The position numbers and the translations under genes are program-made. From Scrofimicrobium canadense (GTDB lineage Bacteria > Actinomycetota > Actinomycetes > Actinomycetales > Actinomycetaceae): 64,000 nt of DNA. Positions 1-10,723 of the stretch are shown one piece after another. How positions within the stretch are numbered: position 1 is the first letter of the stretch; every line of letters begins with the position of its first letter. The notes beneath the pieces were generated by a model, which saw only the letters and a list, made by a program, of their open reading frames with translations, did not search any database and was not told the origin of the DNA. The stretch covers positions 1 through 64,000 of the forward strand of contig NZ_VULO01000011.1 of assembly GCF_009696615.1 (NCBI RefSeq), read 5' to 3'.

Positions 1-97
1 ATTCGGCTTCACCAACTTCAACAACTACAAAACCAGAGTCCTCCTCTACGCCGGCAAACCCCACTGGAAAACACTCGACTCAATCACCATCCCCTAA
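1..97 (+). CDS. ISL3-family transposase, C-terminal end (partial)
   Basis: The reading frame that starts at base 2 is open to a TAA at 95-97 and gives 31 residues containing FGFTNFNNYKTRVLLYAGK. This resembles the conserved C-terminal end of ISL3-family transposases (a GFxNFxNYxxRxLLYxGKP pattern). The start lies outside the window. The two terminal-repeat copies just downstream (106-125 and 203-222) fit the outer end of such an element. The family call is from memory of the family's C-terminus; only the last 31 residues are visible. Confidence 0.72.
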   Translation, partial: FGFTNFNNYKTRVLLYAGKPHWKTLDSITIP

Positions 98-105
98 CCC
101 ACACC

Positions 106-125
106 CCACCAAAGTCCGAAGAGCC
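106..125. repeat. ISL3-type terminal inverted repeat, copy 1
   Basis: CCACCAAAGTCCGAAGAGCC lies 8 bases after the transposase stop codon. Read on the other strand it begins GGCTCTTCGGA, the usual tip of ISL3-family ends. It is therefore probably the right end of the insertion sequence. An identical second copy lies 77 bp beyond its end. Confidence 0.7.
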
Positions 126-202
126 GCTTTACCCGGACCGCTTCACCCTCAGCAATCGATATGTGAATACAGGAGGCTATCGGGAGAGAGACACGCTATC
201 CA

Positions 203-222
203 CCACCAAAGTCCGAAGAGCC
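203..222. repeat. ISL3-type terminal inverted repeat, copy 2
   Basis: This is an exact 20-bp duplicate of the repeat at 106-125, in the same orientation. The 77 bp between the copies hold no recognisable gene. A second identical end suggests either a nested or tandem insertion followed by deletion, or a one-ended event. Which copy is the true border cannot be told from this window. Confidence 0.65.
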
Positions 223-317
223 AGATTATCGCCGAACACACCATCAACCCCAACAAGAACTACCAACCAAAAAACCAACCAACACACCGTCAACCATGAC
301 CCGACACACCCACAAAC

Positions 318-351
318 AAAAAAGTCGGAACACCGTAAACGATGTCCCGAC
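318..351 (-). terminator. Intrinsic terminator of tRNA-Pro
   Basis: On the minus strand a 9-bp stem (324-332 with 343-351, one G-U pair) is followed by six U residues (318-323). It lies 8 bases beyond the CCA end of tRNA-Pro. Confidence 0.8.
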
Positions 352-359
352 ACTTTACA

Positions 360-436
360 TGGTCGGGATGACAGGATTTGAACCTGCGACCCTCCGCTCC
401 CAAAGCGGATGCGCTACCAAGCTGCGCTACATCCCG
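360..436 (-). tRNA. tRNA-Pro(TGG)
   Basis: The minus strand folds as a complete cloverleaf. The acceptor stem is CGGGATG/CATCCCG, the anticodon loop is TTTGGGA with anticodon TGG (reads CCA), and the T-loop is GTTCAAATC. The 3' CCA is encoded (360-362). An intrinsic terminator follows directly. Confidence 0.95.
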
Positions 437-504
437 AATTACCCGTCCGCTTTCGCGTCGGGCACAGTACATGATCATACGCAAAAAAGTCCCGAAGATC
501 GAAC

Positions 505-801
505 TCAGATCATAAAGTCGATCGCGGCTCGCTCGACGCTTAGCTCCTTAATGCGTTTTGCTACCTCAACATGATCAGGGTGCTTTTGGTAGGCATTTAG
601 CCCGTCGACATCGGCAAAGTCGGCTATCAAGACTAAGTCGTAATCGTTCTCTAACTCTGGAACTGCGCTTCGAGCAATCGCTCCTAGCAAAGATGGGATA
701 TTTCCCACCAAATTCTCTAAGGCTTCACCCAGTGCCTGAGTGCGAGCAGCGCGTTCTTCCTCTGATCCTTCTAATTTCCACATCACGATGTGTTTGAGCA
801 C
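505..801 (-). CDS. Dabb (stress-responsive alpha/beta-barrel) domain protein
   Basis: The 98-residue protein begins MLKHIVMWKL and carries the ferredoxin-like pattern of the Dabb family (PF07876). The features are HIVMWKL, a central NDYDLVLIADFAD strand, and AYQKHPDHVEVAKRI near the end. These small dimeric proteins are stress-linked in plants, but in bacteria their substrate is usually unknown. It follows the effector-binding-domain gene by 12 bp on the same strand, so the two are probably co-transcribed. The family is clear; the role is not. Confidence 0.82.
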   Translation of the reverse strand: MLKHIVMWKLEGSEEERAARTQALGEALENLVGNIPSLLGAIARSAVPELENDYDLVLIADFADVDGLNAYQKHPDHVEVAKRIKELSVERAAIDFMI

Positions 802-813
802 GGAAGTTTCTTT

Positions 814-1314
814 CTACTCGGGAATTTCTTCATCATCCTGATACGCGGCAAGTATGAGAATGTCGCCATCGGGATAGTGGACTTCTATATCGGTTCCCCC
901 CCGCCGGTTAGTGGGGAGGTAAGGATGCTTCTCCCACACTCGATCCCAGGCTTCTGCCAGGGCTGCAGGCATGTCGGCCAGGGCTTCAAAGACATTGCGG
1001 CGTTTGTGGGGAATAGAAACAGCAACAAGGTCCTGAGGGATATCTACGAGGTGGTCGACTCCCACCCCAATTACCTTAGTGAAGTGACTATGCTGGTCAG
1101 TTTCATAATCGTTAATTACGGCAAAGTATTCTTCGCCGACTCTTCCCGGAAGGTTTGTGAGGACATCGTCTGCCACGACTCGTTGCCAGAGCTCTGGAAT
1201 GAGTGCTCTATCACTGCTTTCAATGTCGTTGCGGGTACGGACTGCGTGTCCGATGACGAAGCGAGGCAACCTGATTTCTTGGTCACTTTTGGTCGATTTT
1301 ACGATGCTGTACAT
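814..1314 (-). CDS. GyrI/AraC effector-binding-domain protein
   Basis: I chose the ATG at 1314 (MYSIVKSTKSDQEIRLPRFV, 166 residues), because upstream extension of the open frame gives low-complexity, unlikely sequence crossing the CebR operators. The protein has the SOUL/GyrI-like small-molecule binding pattern: RLPRFVIGHAVRTRND, then IPELWQRV, EEYFAVINDYETD, and GVGV, with a final HYPDG motif. No DNA-binding domain is present, so it is a stand-alone ligand-binding protein. It is the first gene of a pair with the Dabb gene and is divergent from the cellobiose phosphorylase gene, so the 1315-1497 gap probably holds promoters for both directions. Its ligand is unknown. Confidence 0.7.
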   Translation of the reverse strand: MYSIVKSTKSDQEIRLPRFVIGHAVRTRNDIESSDRALIPELWQRVVADDVLTNLPGRVGEEYFAVINDYETDQHSHFTKVIGVGVDHLVDIPQDLVAVSIPHKRRNVFEALADMPAALAEAWDRVWEKHPYLPTNRRGGTDIEVHYPDGDILILAAYQDDEEIPE

Positions 1315-1410
1315 GGTGTGATCATAGCAAGATACATGCTTGCTAGCAGGGTAAAACGGTATTCCGCGATGGAAGTAGGAGTCTGAACATATCTGTGTAG
1401 CGGACTGGCA

Positions 1411-1424
1411 TGGGAGCGGTTTCA
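1411..1424. promoter_or_regulatory. Possible second, weaker CebR-type operator
   Basis: TGGGAGCGGTTTCA matches 11 of 14 positions of the perfect palindrome at 1437-1450. The two centres are 26 bp apart, about two and a half helical turns. Confidence 0.45.
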
Positions 1425-1436
1425 CCGGTATGCTCG

Positions 1437-1450
1437 TGGGAGCGCTCCCA
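1437..1450. promoter_or_regulatory. CebR-type operator (perfect palindrome)
   Basis: TGGGAGCGCTCCCA is a perfect 14-bp palindrome, extended by one more pair at 1436/1451. It is identical to the consensus bound by the LacI-family cellobiose repressor CebR in Streptomyces and other actinobacteria. It lies 47 bp upstream of the cellobiose phosphorylase start. This implies repression that is relieved by cellobiose. The regulator gene itself is not in the window. Confidence 0.85.
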
Positions 1451-1497
1451 CTGCGTCTCAGAATGCGAGGCGTCAACGTAACACGGAAGGCACGACG

Positions 1498-3936
1498 ATG
1501 CGGTTTGGCCACTTTGACGATGACAACAAAGAGTACGTTATCGAGACCCCAACGACACCCCTCCCTTGGATTAACTACCTAGGATCTCAAGACTTTTTTA
1601 GCTTGATTTCCCATACCGGAGGGGGATATGCGTTCTATCGGGATGCAAAGATGCGTCGATTACTGCGCTATAGGTACAACAATGTGCCAGTCGATGCCGG
1701 AGGCAGAATCTTTTCCATTAATGATCAAGGAGATGTGTGGAGCCCAGAATTCTTTCCATACAAGAAGGAACTCGACTTCTTTGAAACCCGTCATGGTCTT
1801 GGATATACGCGAATCACAGGTTCACGGGGTGGGCTAAAAGCCTCTGTTCTCTTTTACGTCCCGCTAGACGCACATGCTGAAGTTCAAATTGTCACGCTTA
1901 CAAACGAGACTGATGCACCCAAAGATATTAGGCTTTTCAGTTTCGTAGAGTTTGCGTTATGGAATGCTGAGGATGACCAAACCAACTATCAGCGCAACCT
2001 GTCTTTGGGAGAGGTAGAAGTAGATGGTTCTTCCATCTATCACAAGACTGAATATCGCGAACGTCGCAACCACTACGCCGTGTACTCGGTCAACGAACCT
2101 ATCGTCGGTTTTGATACCGACCGTGACAGCTATCTTGGCCAGCAAAACTCTTGGTCAGAGGCGCAAGTCGTTTTTGATGGGAAGTCTCGTGATTCTATTG
2201 CTCACGGTTGGTATCCCATCGCCTCCCACTGTCTGAACGTGCACTTGGAACCGGGTGAGTCGCGTGATCTGGTTTTCACTTTGGCGTATGTGGAAGTCGC
2301 TGAAGACCAGAAATGGGAATCGCCTGGCGTGGTTAATAAGGACCCGGCGCGCACGATTCTGGCGCAGTTCGACACCTCCGAAAAGGCTTGGGAAGAGTTT
2401 TCCCGACTTCAGCAGTATTGGGATACCTTATTGGGGTCTTATACGGTCGAGTCAGGAGACGACAAGCTCGATCGCATGGTGAATATCTGGAACCAATATC
2501 AGTGCATGGTCACTTACAACATGTCTCGTTCTGCTAGTTATTTTGAGACGGGCATCGGTCGCGGAATGGGTTTTAGAGACTCGAACCAAGATCTTTTAGG
2601 TTTTGTGCACCTTGTTCCTGAGAGGGCCCGTCAAAGGATTCTTGACATTGCTGCTACTCAACTTCCAGATGGATCGGCTTATCATCAATACCAGCCGCTC
2701 ACGAAACGAGGTAACGACGCCATTGGTTCGGGCTTCAATGATGACCCGCTGTGGCTCATCGCAGGCGTTGCCGCATACATCAAAGAAACCGGTGACGAAT
2801 CAATCCTTGACGTCATGGTTCCTTTTGATAACGATGACTCTCTTGCAGCACCTTTGATGGAACACCTGCGTCGATCCTTCGATTTCACACTGAACAACTT
2901 GGGGCCTCATGGATTACCCCTTATTGGGCGTGCCGATTGGAATGACTGCCTCAACCTCAATGTTCTTTCCAAGGAACCCGGTGAGTCTTTCCAAACTATG
3001 CCAAACCGTGAAGGAGGCGTAGCAGAGTCTGTTTTTATCGGAGGAATGTTTGCTGCGATTGGTCCAGATTATGCGCAGCTGGCCCGGCGGCGTAAGGATT
3101 TTGGAGAGGCCGACAGAGCCGACAAGGCTGTGGAAACCATGCGGCGTGCTGTCTCTGAAAGCGGCTGGGATGGAAAGTGGTTCCTTCGTGCGTACGATTA
3201 TGACGGAAACCCCGTTGGGTCGAATTTTAACGCTGAAGGAAAGATCTGGATAGAGCCTCAGGGATACTGCATCATGGGTGGTATCGGGATGGAGGATGGT
3301 AGGGCTATCGAAGCGCTAGATTCCGTTCGCGAACGTCTCAATACTCCCAATGGATCCGTGGTATTGAATCCTGCGTTTACACATTATTACCCGGAATACG
3401 GCGAAATCAGTACATATCCCCCCGGGTACAAAGAAAATGCGGGCGTCTTTTGCCACAACAATCCGTGGATCATGATCGCTGAGACGATCGTGGGACGCCC
3501 GGAACGCGCGTGGGAATACTATAAGCAAATTGCGCCCGCCTACCGTGAGGACATTTCAGAAGTTCATCGTTTGGAGCCGTATGTTTACGCGCAGATGATT
3601 GCGGGCAAAGATGCAGCCCGGCCCGGGGAGGCGAAAAATTCGTGGCTTACGGGTACTGCGTCGTGGAATTTCGTTGCCATTTCACAGTATCTGCTGGGCG
3701 TACGACCTGATTACGATGGATTGATTATCGATCCATGTATCGGTGCAGAAGTGGGAGAGTACACTGTCCGACGGCGAATCCGCGGAGCCGATTACATCGT
3801 ACGGGTAGCAGCGACAGGCGCGTCAGACTATCGATTGTTGGTCGATGGGGTAGAGGTGGAAGGAAAACTAGTCCCGTACGCCTCGGCAGGTTCTGTGGTC
3901 AAGATTGATGCCCTTCCACGCAATACAGAGTTATAA
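1498..3936 (+). CDS. cbp: Cellobiose phosphorylase (GH94)
   Basis: The 812-residue protein splits cellobiose with phosphate into glucose 1-phosphate and glucose in the cytoplasm (EC 2.4.1.20). It matches the Cellvibrio gilvus enzyme along its whole length as I recall it: MRYGHFDD-like start, YPWINYLG-like segment, [35 protein letters not shown], and [13 protein letters not shown]. The DWND motif at residues 480-483 contains the catalytic acid region. [10 protein letters not shown] and [16 protein letters not shown] near the C-terminus complete the (alpha/alpha)6 barrel. A GGAAGG ribosome site precedes the ATG. No sugar transporter is adjacent, so cellobiose uptake must be encoded elsewhere. 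CebR-type boxes upstream indicate cellobiose control. Confidence 0.94.
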   Translation: MRFGHFDDDNKEYVIETPTTPLPWINYLGSQDFFSLISHTGGGYAFYRDAKMRRLLRYRYNNVPVDAGGRIFSINDQGDVWSPEFFPYKKELDFFETRHGLGYTRITGSRGGLKASVLFYVPLDAHAEVQIVTLTNETDAPKDIRLFSFVEFALWNAEDDQTNYQRNLSLGEVEVDGSSIYHKTEYRERRNHYAVYSVNEPIVGFDTDRDSYLGQQNSWSEAQVVFDGKSRDSIAHGWYPIASHCLNVHLEPGESRDLVFTLAYVEVAEDQKWESPGVVNKDPARTILAQFDTSEKAWEEFSRLQQYWDTLLGSYTVESGDDKLDRMVNIWNQYQCMVTYNMSRSASYFETGIGRGMGFRDSNQDLLGFVHLVPERARQRILDIAATQLPDGSAYHQYQPLTKRGNDAIGSGFNDDPLWLIAGVAAYIKETGDESILDVMVPFDNDDSLAAPLMEHLRRSFDFTLNNLGPHGLPLIGRADWNDCLNLNVLSKEPGESFQTMPNREGGVAESVFIGGMFAAIGPDYAQLARRRKDFGEADRADKAVETMRRAVSESGWDGKWFLRAYDYDGNPVGSNFNAEGKIWIEPQGYCIMGGIGMEDGRAIEALDSVRERLNTPNGSVVLNPAFTHYYPEYGEISTYPPGYKENAGVFCHNNPWIMIAETIVGRPERAWEYYKQIAPAYREDISEVHRLEPYVYAQMIAGKDAARPGEAKNSWLTGTASWNFVAISQYLLGVRPDYDGLIIDPCIGAEVGEYTVRRRIRGADYIVRVAATGASDYRLLVDGVEVEGKLVPYASAGSVVKIDALPRNTEL

Positions 3937-3958
3937 AACTGAACCAAGGTCCTTATTT

Positions 3959-3985
3959 CCTGGGGGTTTCGGTACTATTCCCAGG
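3959..3985. terminator. Weak terminator between convergent genes
   Basis: CCTGGG (3959-3964) pairs with CCCAGG (3980-3985) and is followed by GTTTTC. It lies in the 84-bp gap between the 3' ends of the convergent cellobiose phosphorylase and ThrE-like genes. The stem is short. Confidence 0.4.
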
Positions 3986-4020
3986 GTTTTCGCGGAAGTA
4001 TCCATGGAAGGCGAAGGTAG

Positions 4021-5352
4021 CTACCAGGTTGGTTTTGCGATGACGGGAAGATCTGGGGAGCGATCAATGAGCCAGTTGCGGTCCGTGAGCATACGCGCAA
4101 TTGCAAGTCCAGCGCCGATTGACAGAACCGAAAACAACACGGTTGTCAGTGAATCCGCGGCCGCTCCTACCTGCGCATTGTTGAGGTCCGAAAAGGCCTG
4201 GTACAAATAGACCCCTGGAATCATAATGACGGCTGCGGGGACAGAAAGAGAGACACGGGAATAACGAGTCTTTGAAGCCACGGCAGCTGCTAAAAGACCA
4301 ATGACCAGCGAAGCTATTCCGATAACAAGCTGACGCGGTGCTCCCGCATCGATGGCGAAGATTCGGGGAACATTGACTATTGTTCCGATGAGAGCAGCGC
4401 CGAGACAAGCGAGGGGCGGGGCATTGAAAAGCATCGCGAAACCATACGCTGCGACAAATGACGCAACGCCTTGAAGTGGCAAGAGAAGCGGTAGTGACAG
4501 TGTTGTTGCTGCGTATGCGGGAGATTGTGTGGCCTGTGTATCCATGAAAGTAACGACTACCCACAAAGAGACTCCAACGGCGGTTATGAGACCGATGGAA
4601 TAGAGCATGCGGGGAACCGCAGCAGATAGGTCTTGTCGAATCATCTCGAGTAATGAAGTAAGTAGTGGGAACCCAGGTACTAGAAATAAGACAGCAGCGA
4701 TAACGCCTCCGTGATACATCGGGCTATCAGGGAGGAAAATGGAAAGGATATTGAGGAACCCGATGTAGATAGCGGAAGAAAGTGCGCCACAAAACATCCA
4801 CACACCAACATGATTGATGCCACGGACAATGAGCATGCGGCGAACCCACTGGCCGATGGTCGCCGCTATGAATACGGCCAAAAGGTGGATGGGGGTGCCA
4901 TCATTGAGGAAAGAGAAGCCCGCGCACGCGAAGCCTGAGGCCAGCATATTGGTGGTCTTGCTGTACACCCTTTTATTCTTTTCTGCGAGGCTCAAACGTT
5001 CCTCTGCCTCTTCGACAGATATTTGACCATCAAGACTTGCAACGAATCGGTTGAGTCGATCGATAAGATCAGCATTTACTCCCATGCTTCGTTGCTCCGC
5101 AATTTCTGTGCGGAATGTGCCATGAGAATAGCCTGTGGACACGATTTCAGTCATAGTCACCAGACTGCGATGTTCTTCTATTCCAACGGCGTGGGCCAAA
5201 CGATTCATCGATGCCTTGACCCTGAAGGAACTGGCGCCAGCACCAAGCAGCATACTGCCAAGTCGCAAGACTACCCGAAGCTGGTAGGCCAAAATATCTC
5301 GTTGCCGGATTGACCGGCTGATCTGATCATCCGAATTCTGCTCTAATGCCAT
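4021..5352 (-). CDS. thrE: Threonine/serine exporter family protein (ThrE-like)
   Basis: The 443-residue membrane protein has the ThrE layout. A soluble N-terminal part of about 140 residues (GAGASSFRVKASMNRLAHAVG) is followed by about ten hydrophobic segments in two blocks: ThrE domain, then ThrE_2. Corynebacterium glutamicum ThrE exports threonine and serine using the proton gradient; the substrate here is inferred. GGAG lies just before the ATG. It is 42 bp downstream of the AspT-like gene on the same strand and probably shares its transcript. Confidence 0.85.
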   Translation of the reverse strand: MALEQNSDDQISRSIRQRDILAYQLRVVLRLGSMLLGAGASSFRVKASMNRLAHAVGIEEHRSLVTMTEIVSTGYSHGTFRTEIAEQRSMGVNADLIDRLNRFVASLDGQISVEEAEERLSLAEKNKRVYSKTTNMLASGFACAGFSFLNDGTPIHLLAVFIAATIGQWVRRMLIVRGINHVGVWMFCGALSSAIYIGFLNILSIFLPDSPMYHGGVIAAVLFLVPGFPLLTSLLEMIRQDLSAAVPRMLYSIGLITAVGVSLWVVVTFMDTQATQSPAYAATTLSLPLLLPLQGVASFVAAYGFAMLFNAPPLACLGAALIGTIVNVPRIFAIDAGAPRQLVIGIASLVIGLLAAAVASKTRYSRVSLSVPAAVIMIPGVYLYQAFSDLNNAQVGAAADSLTTVLFSVLSIGAGLAIARMLTDRNWLIDRSPDLPVIAKPTW

Positions 5353-5394
5353 ATCTCCATTGTGTCGAAAAAGAGATCGAGATGCAGTGGGGGG

Positions 5395-6999
5395 TCAGAG
5401 CGCACCCAGTACCTGTGCAATGAGAATTTTACTGATCATAGCGACCGGGTAGACCAGTGCATAACCTAGAGCAACACGCGGATCTGCACCCGTACGCGAG
5501 TTAGCGAATGCTAGGACTGCAGGCTGAGTTTGCGCTCCGCCGAGCAAGCCTGAGAGCTTTGTCCCACCCATTTTGAACATGAAACGCATCACAAGATAGA
5601 GGCCAGCCCCCATGACCGAAGTGACTATGATTCCCGTAATGAGGATACGCCACCATTCACCGTCAGCAAATGCTGTGAGGACCTGCGCTCCAGCTTTGCT
5701 GCCAGCCTGAGCCAAGAATAGGAGTAGCCCAAGTTCTACCATGACCATGCACGCAGTGTAAGGAACAGCGGTAACAAAGGGACCAATTCTTCCAAGTTTC
5801 CCAAAAATCAAGCCAACAATGAGCGCGCCAGCGGCACCGCCAATCGTGAATACTGAATCTCCCAGAGGAATCGGGATATGTCCGATTGCGAATCCGAGTG
5901 CAATACCGATCCCCAAGGCTACGGGGTTGATGTCCGAGAGTCCGCGTGAAGAGTCTCCAAAAAACTTCGTTATCGCCGCCATCTTCGAGGTCGGTGCTAC
6001 GACACGGACACGGTCGCCTTCTTGGAGCACGAGACCTGGTTCACCGACCATATCGACGTCGCCTCGTCGAACGCGTGAAATAGTGGCCGAGAAGTTTTTT
6101 GCCATTTCTAGATCGCCGATTTTACGGCCCGAAATTTTTGGATCAGAGACCGTGATGCGCCGGAAATCCAGGTAGGTGCGATCCTTCGTTAGTGAATGTG
6201 AGGAGTTATGGCCTAGTTCATCGGCCATCTTTGCCACAAGTTCACGAGGGCCAACTACCGTAACCAGATCGTCGGGATCGAGCGTATCTGACATGGAAGG
6301 CCGCGTGATTGGACCGCTTTCTCCACGGCGCAAGCGAGAGAAAGTGACTTTCCCGCCAAATTTCTCAAAAAGATCCCCAATAAATGGATGATCGTCACGT
6401 TCTACTCGAATGGTGCGATTAGCGAGGGGACTGGGAGTATCCGTATCACGCTTGCCATAGGAAAGCGCAGCCATGGCTGCAACTAACATGCCCGCTACAC
6501 CAAAGAGGTAGGTGATGGCATAGGCAACTGTTGCTGAAGCCTCGTCCCCTGATGCGCCAGCTGCCGCAGCCAGTGCAGGAGTATTCGTCAAAGCGCCAGC
6601 AAAGACACCACCAATCTGGGCTGATGACATATTGAAAACGCCTTTTCCGACGCCAAAAGTAACAAACCCAGAAACCACGAATAGGACAACCATCGCCAGT
6701 ATTGGAGCTAAAGATGTCTTGAGATTGTGGAAAAAGGCCGATCCAGAATTGATACCTATTGCAAAGACAAATATGACTAGACCTAGAGTCCCAATGACGG
6801 GAGCGACTTCGAGTTTCACATTGTAAGAATCGGCCCATGCAGAAAGGATGATTGCGAGAAACAAAACGGCAGCGGGGCCAAGGCTAATACCTTTGACTTT
6901 GATATGACCGAAGGCCATCCCTATACCAATCAGGAGGAACACATAGATGATTGGCTGTTCCGCCAAGAGTTCAAAGACAGCAGTCACAGATTCTCTCAC
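5395..6999 (-). CDS. AspT/YidE-family transporter (aspartate-alanine exchanger family)
   Basis: The 534-residue integral membrane protein has about five hydrophobic segments, a soluble middle region, then about five or six more segments. The middle region, about residues 200-365, holds two RCK_C (TrkA-C) domains; one contains DDLVTVVGPRELVAKMA and the other EGDRVRVVAPTSKMAA. This is the layout of the AAEX family (AspT, YidE, YbjL). AspT exchanges aspartate for alanine, but most family members have no known substrate. GTG at 6999 is the start; no strong ribosome site is visible. It is divergent from ilvBNC and pairs with the ThrE-like exporter downstream. Confidence 0.82.
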   Translation of the reverse strand: MRESVTAVFELLAEQPIIYVFLLIGIGMAFGHIKVKGISLGPAAVLFLAIILSAWADSYNVKLEVAPVIGTLGLVIFVFAIGINSGSAFFHNLKTSLAPILAMVVLFVVSGFVTFGVGKGVFNMSSAQIGGVFAGALTNTPALAAAAGASGDEASATVAYAITYLFGVAGMLVAAMAALSYGKRDTDTPSPLANRTIRVERDDHPFIGDLFEKFGGKVTFSRLRRGESGPITRPSMSDTLDPDDLVTVVGPRELVAKMADELGHNSSHSLTKDRTYLDFRRITVSDPKISGRKIGDLEMAKNFSATISRVRRGDVDMVGEPGLVLQEGDRVRVVAPTSKMAAITKFFGDSSRGLSDINPVALGIGIALGFAIGHIPIPLGDSVFTIGGAAGALIVGLIFGKLGRIGPFVTAVPYTACMVMVELGLLLFLAQAGSKAGAQVLTAFADGEWWRILITGIIVTSVMGAGLYLVMRFMFKMGGTKLSGLLGGAQTQPAVLAFANSRTGADPRVALGYALVYPVAMISKILIAQVLGAL

Positions 7000-7194
7000 T
7001 TCGTCGATGATGGTGGGCCCAAGGGCTACTACTCTTCTAGCTAAAGCCTATCCCGTCCTATGGGACAACTATCGGGCAATGGTCCCGGATGGGTGGCTAT
7101 TGTGACGGCGATCCTACTCACACTTTGAGACAGTCACGGGATTTAGAAAATTTCGGCTAGTGTTATCTTCATGCACAACGCGATTGGAGTCATC

Positions 7195-7242
7195 ATGTAC
7201 CCCGTGGTAGTCGTACCCGGGCGTGTGGCTCCTGCTGTCTAA
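7195..7242 (+). CDS. Val-rich leader peptide of the ilvBNC attenuator
   Basis: [15 protein letters not shown] has four consecutive Val codons (GTG GTA GTC GTA, 7204-7215) and six Val in 15 residues. GGAG at 7186-7189 lies 5 bases before the ATG, which favours this start over the in-frame ATG at 7171. The stop codon falls inside the loop of the first leader hairpin. This is the standard design for ribosome-mediated attenuation, as described for ilvBNC of Corynebacterium glutamicum. Confidence 0.78.
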   Translation: MYPVVVVPGRVAPAV

Positions 7243-7290
7243 CAGGTGGACCACACGCTTTCCCCACGCTCATACAGCTGGGGTTTTTTT
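7221..7290 (+). promoter_or_regulatory. ilvBNC transcription attenuator
   Basis: GCGTGTGG (7221-7228) pairs perfectly with CCACACGC (7251-7258). A terminator hairpin follows, CCCCA (7262-7266) with TGGGG (7279-7283), then seven T residues (7284-7290). The first arm can also pair with CCCCACGC at 7262-7269 with one mismatch, which would block the terminator. A ribosome stalled at the Val codons would cover sequence up to the first arm and change which pairing forms. The exact switching order is inferred. Confidence 0.75.
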
Positions 7291-7328
7291 ATTGGAAACC
7301 TGGGGACTATTTGGACGGAGATATAGCA

Positions 7329-9086
7329 GTGACGCAGCAGGCCAGAATGACCGGTGCAGAAGCGATTGTTCGCTCGTTGGAAAATCTTGGGGTGACCGAT
7401 ATATTCGGTCTTCCAGGCGGCGCAATCCTTCCAACCTACGACCCGCTCATGGATTCGAAACTCAATCATATTTTGGTGAGGCATGAGCAAGGCGCAGGAC
7501 ATGCAGCCGAAGGATATGCAATTTCGAGTGGAAAAGTTGGGGTGGCGATAGTTACATCGGGCCCAGCCGCTCTCAATATGATGACCGCGCTTGGAGACGC
7601 GAACCTCGACTCGGTCCCGATAGTGGTTATTACGGGGCAAGTAGGAGCCGCGCTCATCGGTACGGATGCTTTTCAAGAAGCTGATGTGGTGGGGGCAGCG
7701 ATGCCCATTTCAAAGCACTCGTTTTTGGTGACAGAGGCAGCCGACATTCCGGCGCGGATTGCAGAGGCGTTCCATATCGCGGCGACAGGGCGGCCGGGTC
7801 CTGTCCTTGTTGATATAGCGAAATCAGCTCAGACCGGTGAGCTCGACTTTTCTTGGCCTCCGCAGTTTGACATTCGTGGCTATCGCGAGCCAGGCAAACC
7901 CTCGAATAAGCAGGTAAAAGCAGCTGCAAGAGCACTGTGTGAAGCTCAGGCCCCCGTTCTGTATGTTGGCGGTGGGCTTATTCGCTCTGGTGCAAGCGAT
8001 GAGCTTGCACAGTTGGTGGAACTTACTGATGCTGCCGTCGTGACAACGTTGACTGCTAGGGGAGCCTTCCCGGACTCAAATCCTCATAATCTTGGTATGC
8101 CAGGTATGCATGGAACGGTTGCTGCTGTGGGGGCTTTGCAGCGGGCAGACCTTGTAGTGTCGCTGGGTGCGCGGTTCGATGACAGGGTGACAGGTAAACT
8201 GGACACCTTTGCGAATCGAGCAAAGATTATTCACGTTGATATTGATGCGGCTGAGATTTCGAAGAATCGTACTGCTGAGATTCCTATCGTTGGAGATCTG
8301 AAGCGTGTGCTGGCCGCGTTGAATCAGCAGCTACCAGAATCGCAAAAGAAATATGGGAAACCAGATCTAGCTGGGTGGTGGCGTTACCTCAATAGATTAG
8401 TTCGTGATTATCCATTGGGTTGGACTGAACCTGAAGATGGAAAGCTAGCACCGCAGTATGTGTTAGAGCGCCTTTCCGCACTGTCAGGTCCCGACGCGTA
8501 TTGGGCAACTGGGGTTGGACAACATCAGATGTGGGCGGCGCAGTTTATTGAGCTTGAAAAACCTCGGCACTTCATCTCTTCTTCTGGCCTGGGTACCATG
8601 GGATATGGAGTCCCGGCTGGCATGGGGGTTCAGGTTGCTAACCCAGATGACGTCGTGTGGATCATTGATGGAGACGGCTCATTCCAGATGACTAACCAGG
8701 AATTGGCCACCTGTGTGGTGAACAAGATCCCTGTAAAAGTTGCACTGATCAACAACTCAGTTTTGGGTATGGTCCGCCAGTGGCAAAATCTCTTTTATAA
8801 CGAGAGGTATTCGCACACTCACCTGAACGACGAAGATGCTGATCGACAGGTCCCAGATTTTTGTGCTCTGGTTGAGGCATATTCGATTCCGACACGTAAG
8901 GTGACAAAGGCTGAAGAAGTCGATGACGCTATCGAATGGGCACTATCTATTAACGACAGCCCTGTATTTATCGATTTCAGAGTTTCTAAGGACGCGATGG
9001 TCTGGCCAATGGTTGCAGCCGGAGTCTCCAATGATGACATCAAATACGCCCGAGGCTTAGCTCCACAGTGGGATGGGGAGGAGTGA
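7329..9086 (+). CDS. ilvB: Acetolactate synthase large subunit
   Basis: This thiamine-diphosphate enzyme joins two pyruvates to acetolactate, or pyruvate and 2-oxobutyrate to acetohydroxybutyrate. It catalyses the first common step of Val/Ile/Leu synthesis. The GTG at 7329 is chosen because ACGGAGA lies 9 bases upstream (585 residues); a TTG at 7311 would add six residues. Motifs are [12 protein letters not shown] and [13 protein letters not shown] (with the catalytic Glu) at the N-terminus, a central FAD/ADP-binding-fold domain ([12 protein letters not shown]), and [11 protein letters not shown] near the C-terminus for Mg-diphosphate. Its stop is 2 bp before ilvN, and transcription starts behind the attenuator. 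Confidence 0.96.
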   Translation: MTQQARMTGAEAIVRSLENLGVTDIFGLPGGAILPTYDPLMDSKLNHILVRHEQGAGHAAEGYAISSGKVGVAIVTSGPAALNMMTALGDANLDSVPIVVITGQVGAALIGTDAFQEADVVGAAMPISKHSFLVTEAADIPARIAEAFHIAATGRPGPVLVDIAKSAQTGELDFSWPPQFDIRGYREPGKPSNKQVKAAARALCEAQAPVLYVGGGLIRSGASDELAQLVELTDAAVVTTLTARGAFPDSNPHNLGMPGMHGTVAAVGALQRADLVVSLGARFDDRVTGKLDTFANRAKIIHVDIDAAEISKNRTAEIPIVGDLKRVLAALNQQLPESQKKYGKPDLAGWWRYLNRLVRDYPLGWTEPEDGKLAPQYVLERLSALSGPDAYWATGVGQHQMWAAQFIELEKPRHFISSSGLGTMGYGVPAGMGVQVANPDDVVWIIDGDGSFQMTNQELATCVVNKIPVKVALINNSVLGMVRQWQNLFYNERYSHTHLNDEDADRQVPDFCALVEAYSIPTRKVTKAEEVDDAIEWALSINDSPVFIDFRVSKDAMVWPMVAAGVSNDDIKYARGLAPQWDGEE

Positions 9087-9088
9087 CC

Positions 9089-10629
<1,541 letters not shown>

Positions 10630-10636
10630 CTAAATG

Positions 10637-10695
10637 GTGAGTGCTGGATTTTTGCGGGAAATAGTATAATTTCTATGCAAAAATCCAGCATTCAC
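10637..10695 (+). promoter_or_regulatory. leuB promoter inside a long inverted repeat
   Basis: TGCTGGATTTTTGC (10642-10655) is repeated in exact inverted form at 10677-10690. The arms extend to 19 bp (10637-10655 and 10677-10695) with one G/T mismatch. The 21-bp spacer contains a perfect TATAAT (10665-10670) preceded by TAG, so an extended -10 box sits in the centre. In RNA the same repeat would form a strong hairpin after ilvC. It has no T-run, so it is better explained as an operator or an RNA-stability element than as a terminator. Confidence 0.65.
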
Positions 10696-10723
10696 GCGGA
10701 TCGAAACAGGAGAATCTTCCCCT

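Noticed and set aside
790-1386. Long plus-strand frame opposite the effector-binding-domain gene
   Set aside because: It is the antisense of a gene with a recognisable domain, with no ribosome site and poor composition.
7171-7242. Longer leader peptide starting at ATG 7171
   Set aside because: The internal ATG at 7195 has a GGAG at good distance, whereas 7171 lies within the probable promoter.
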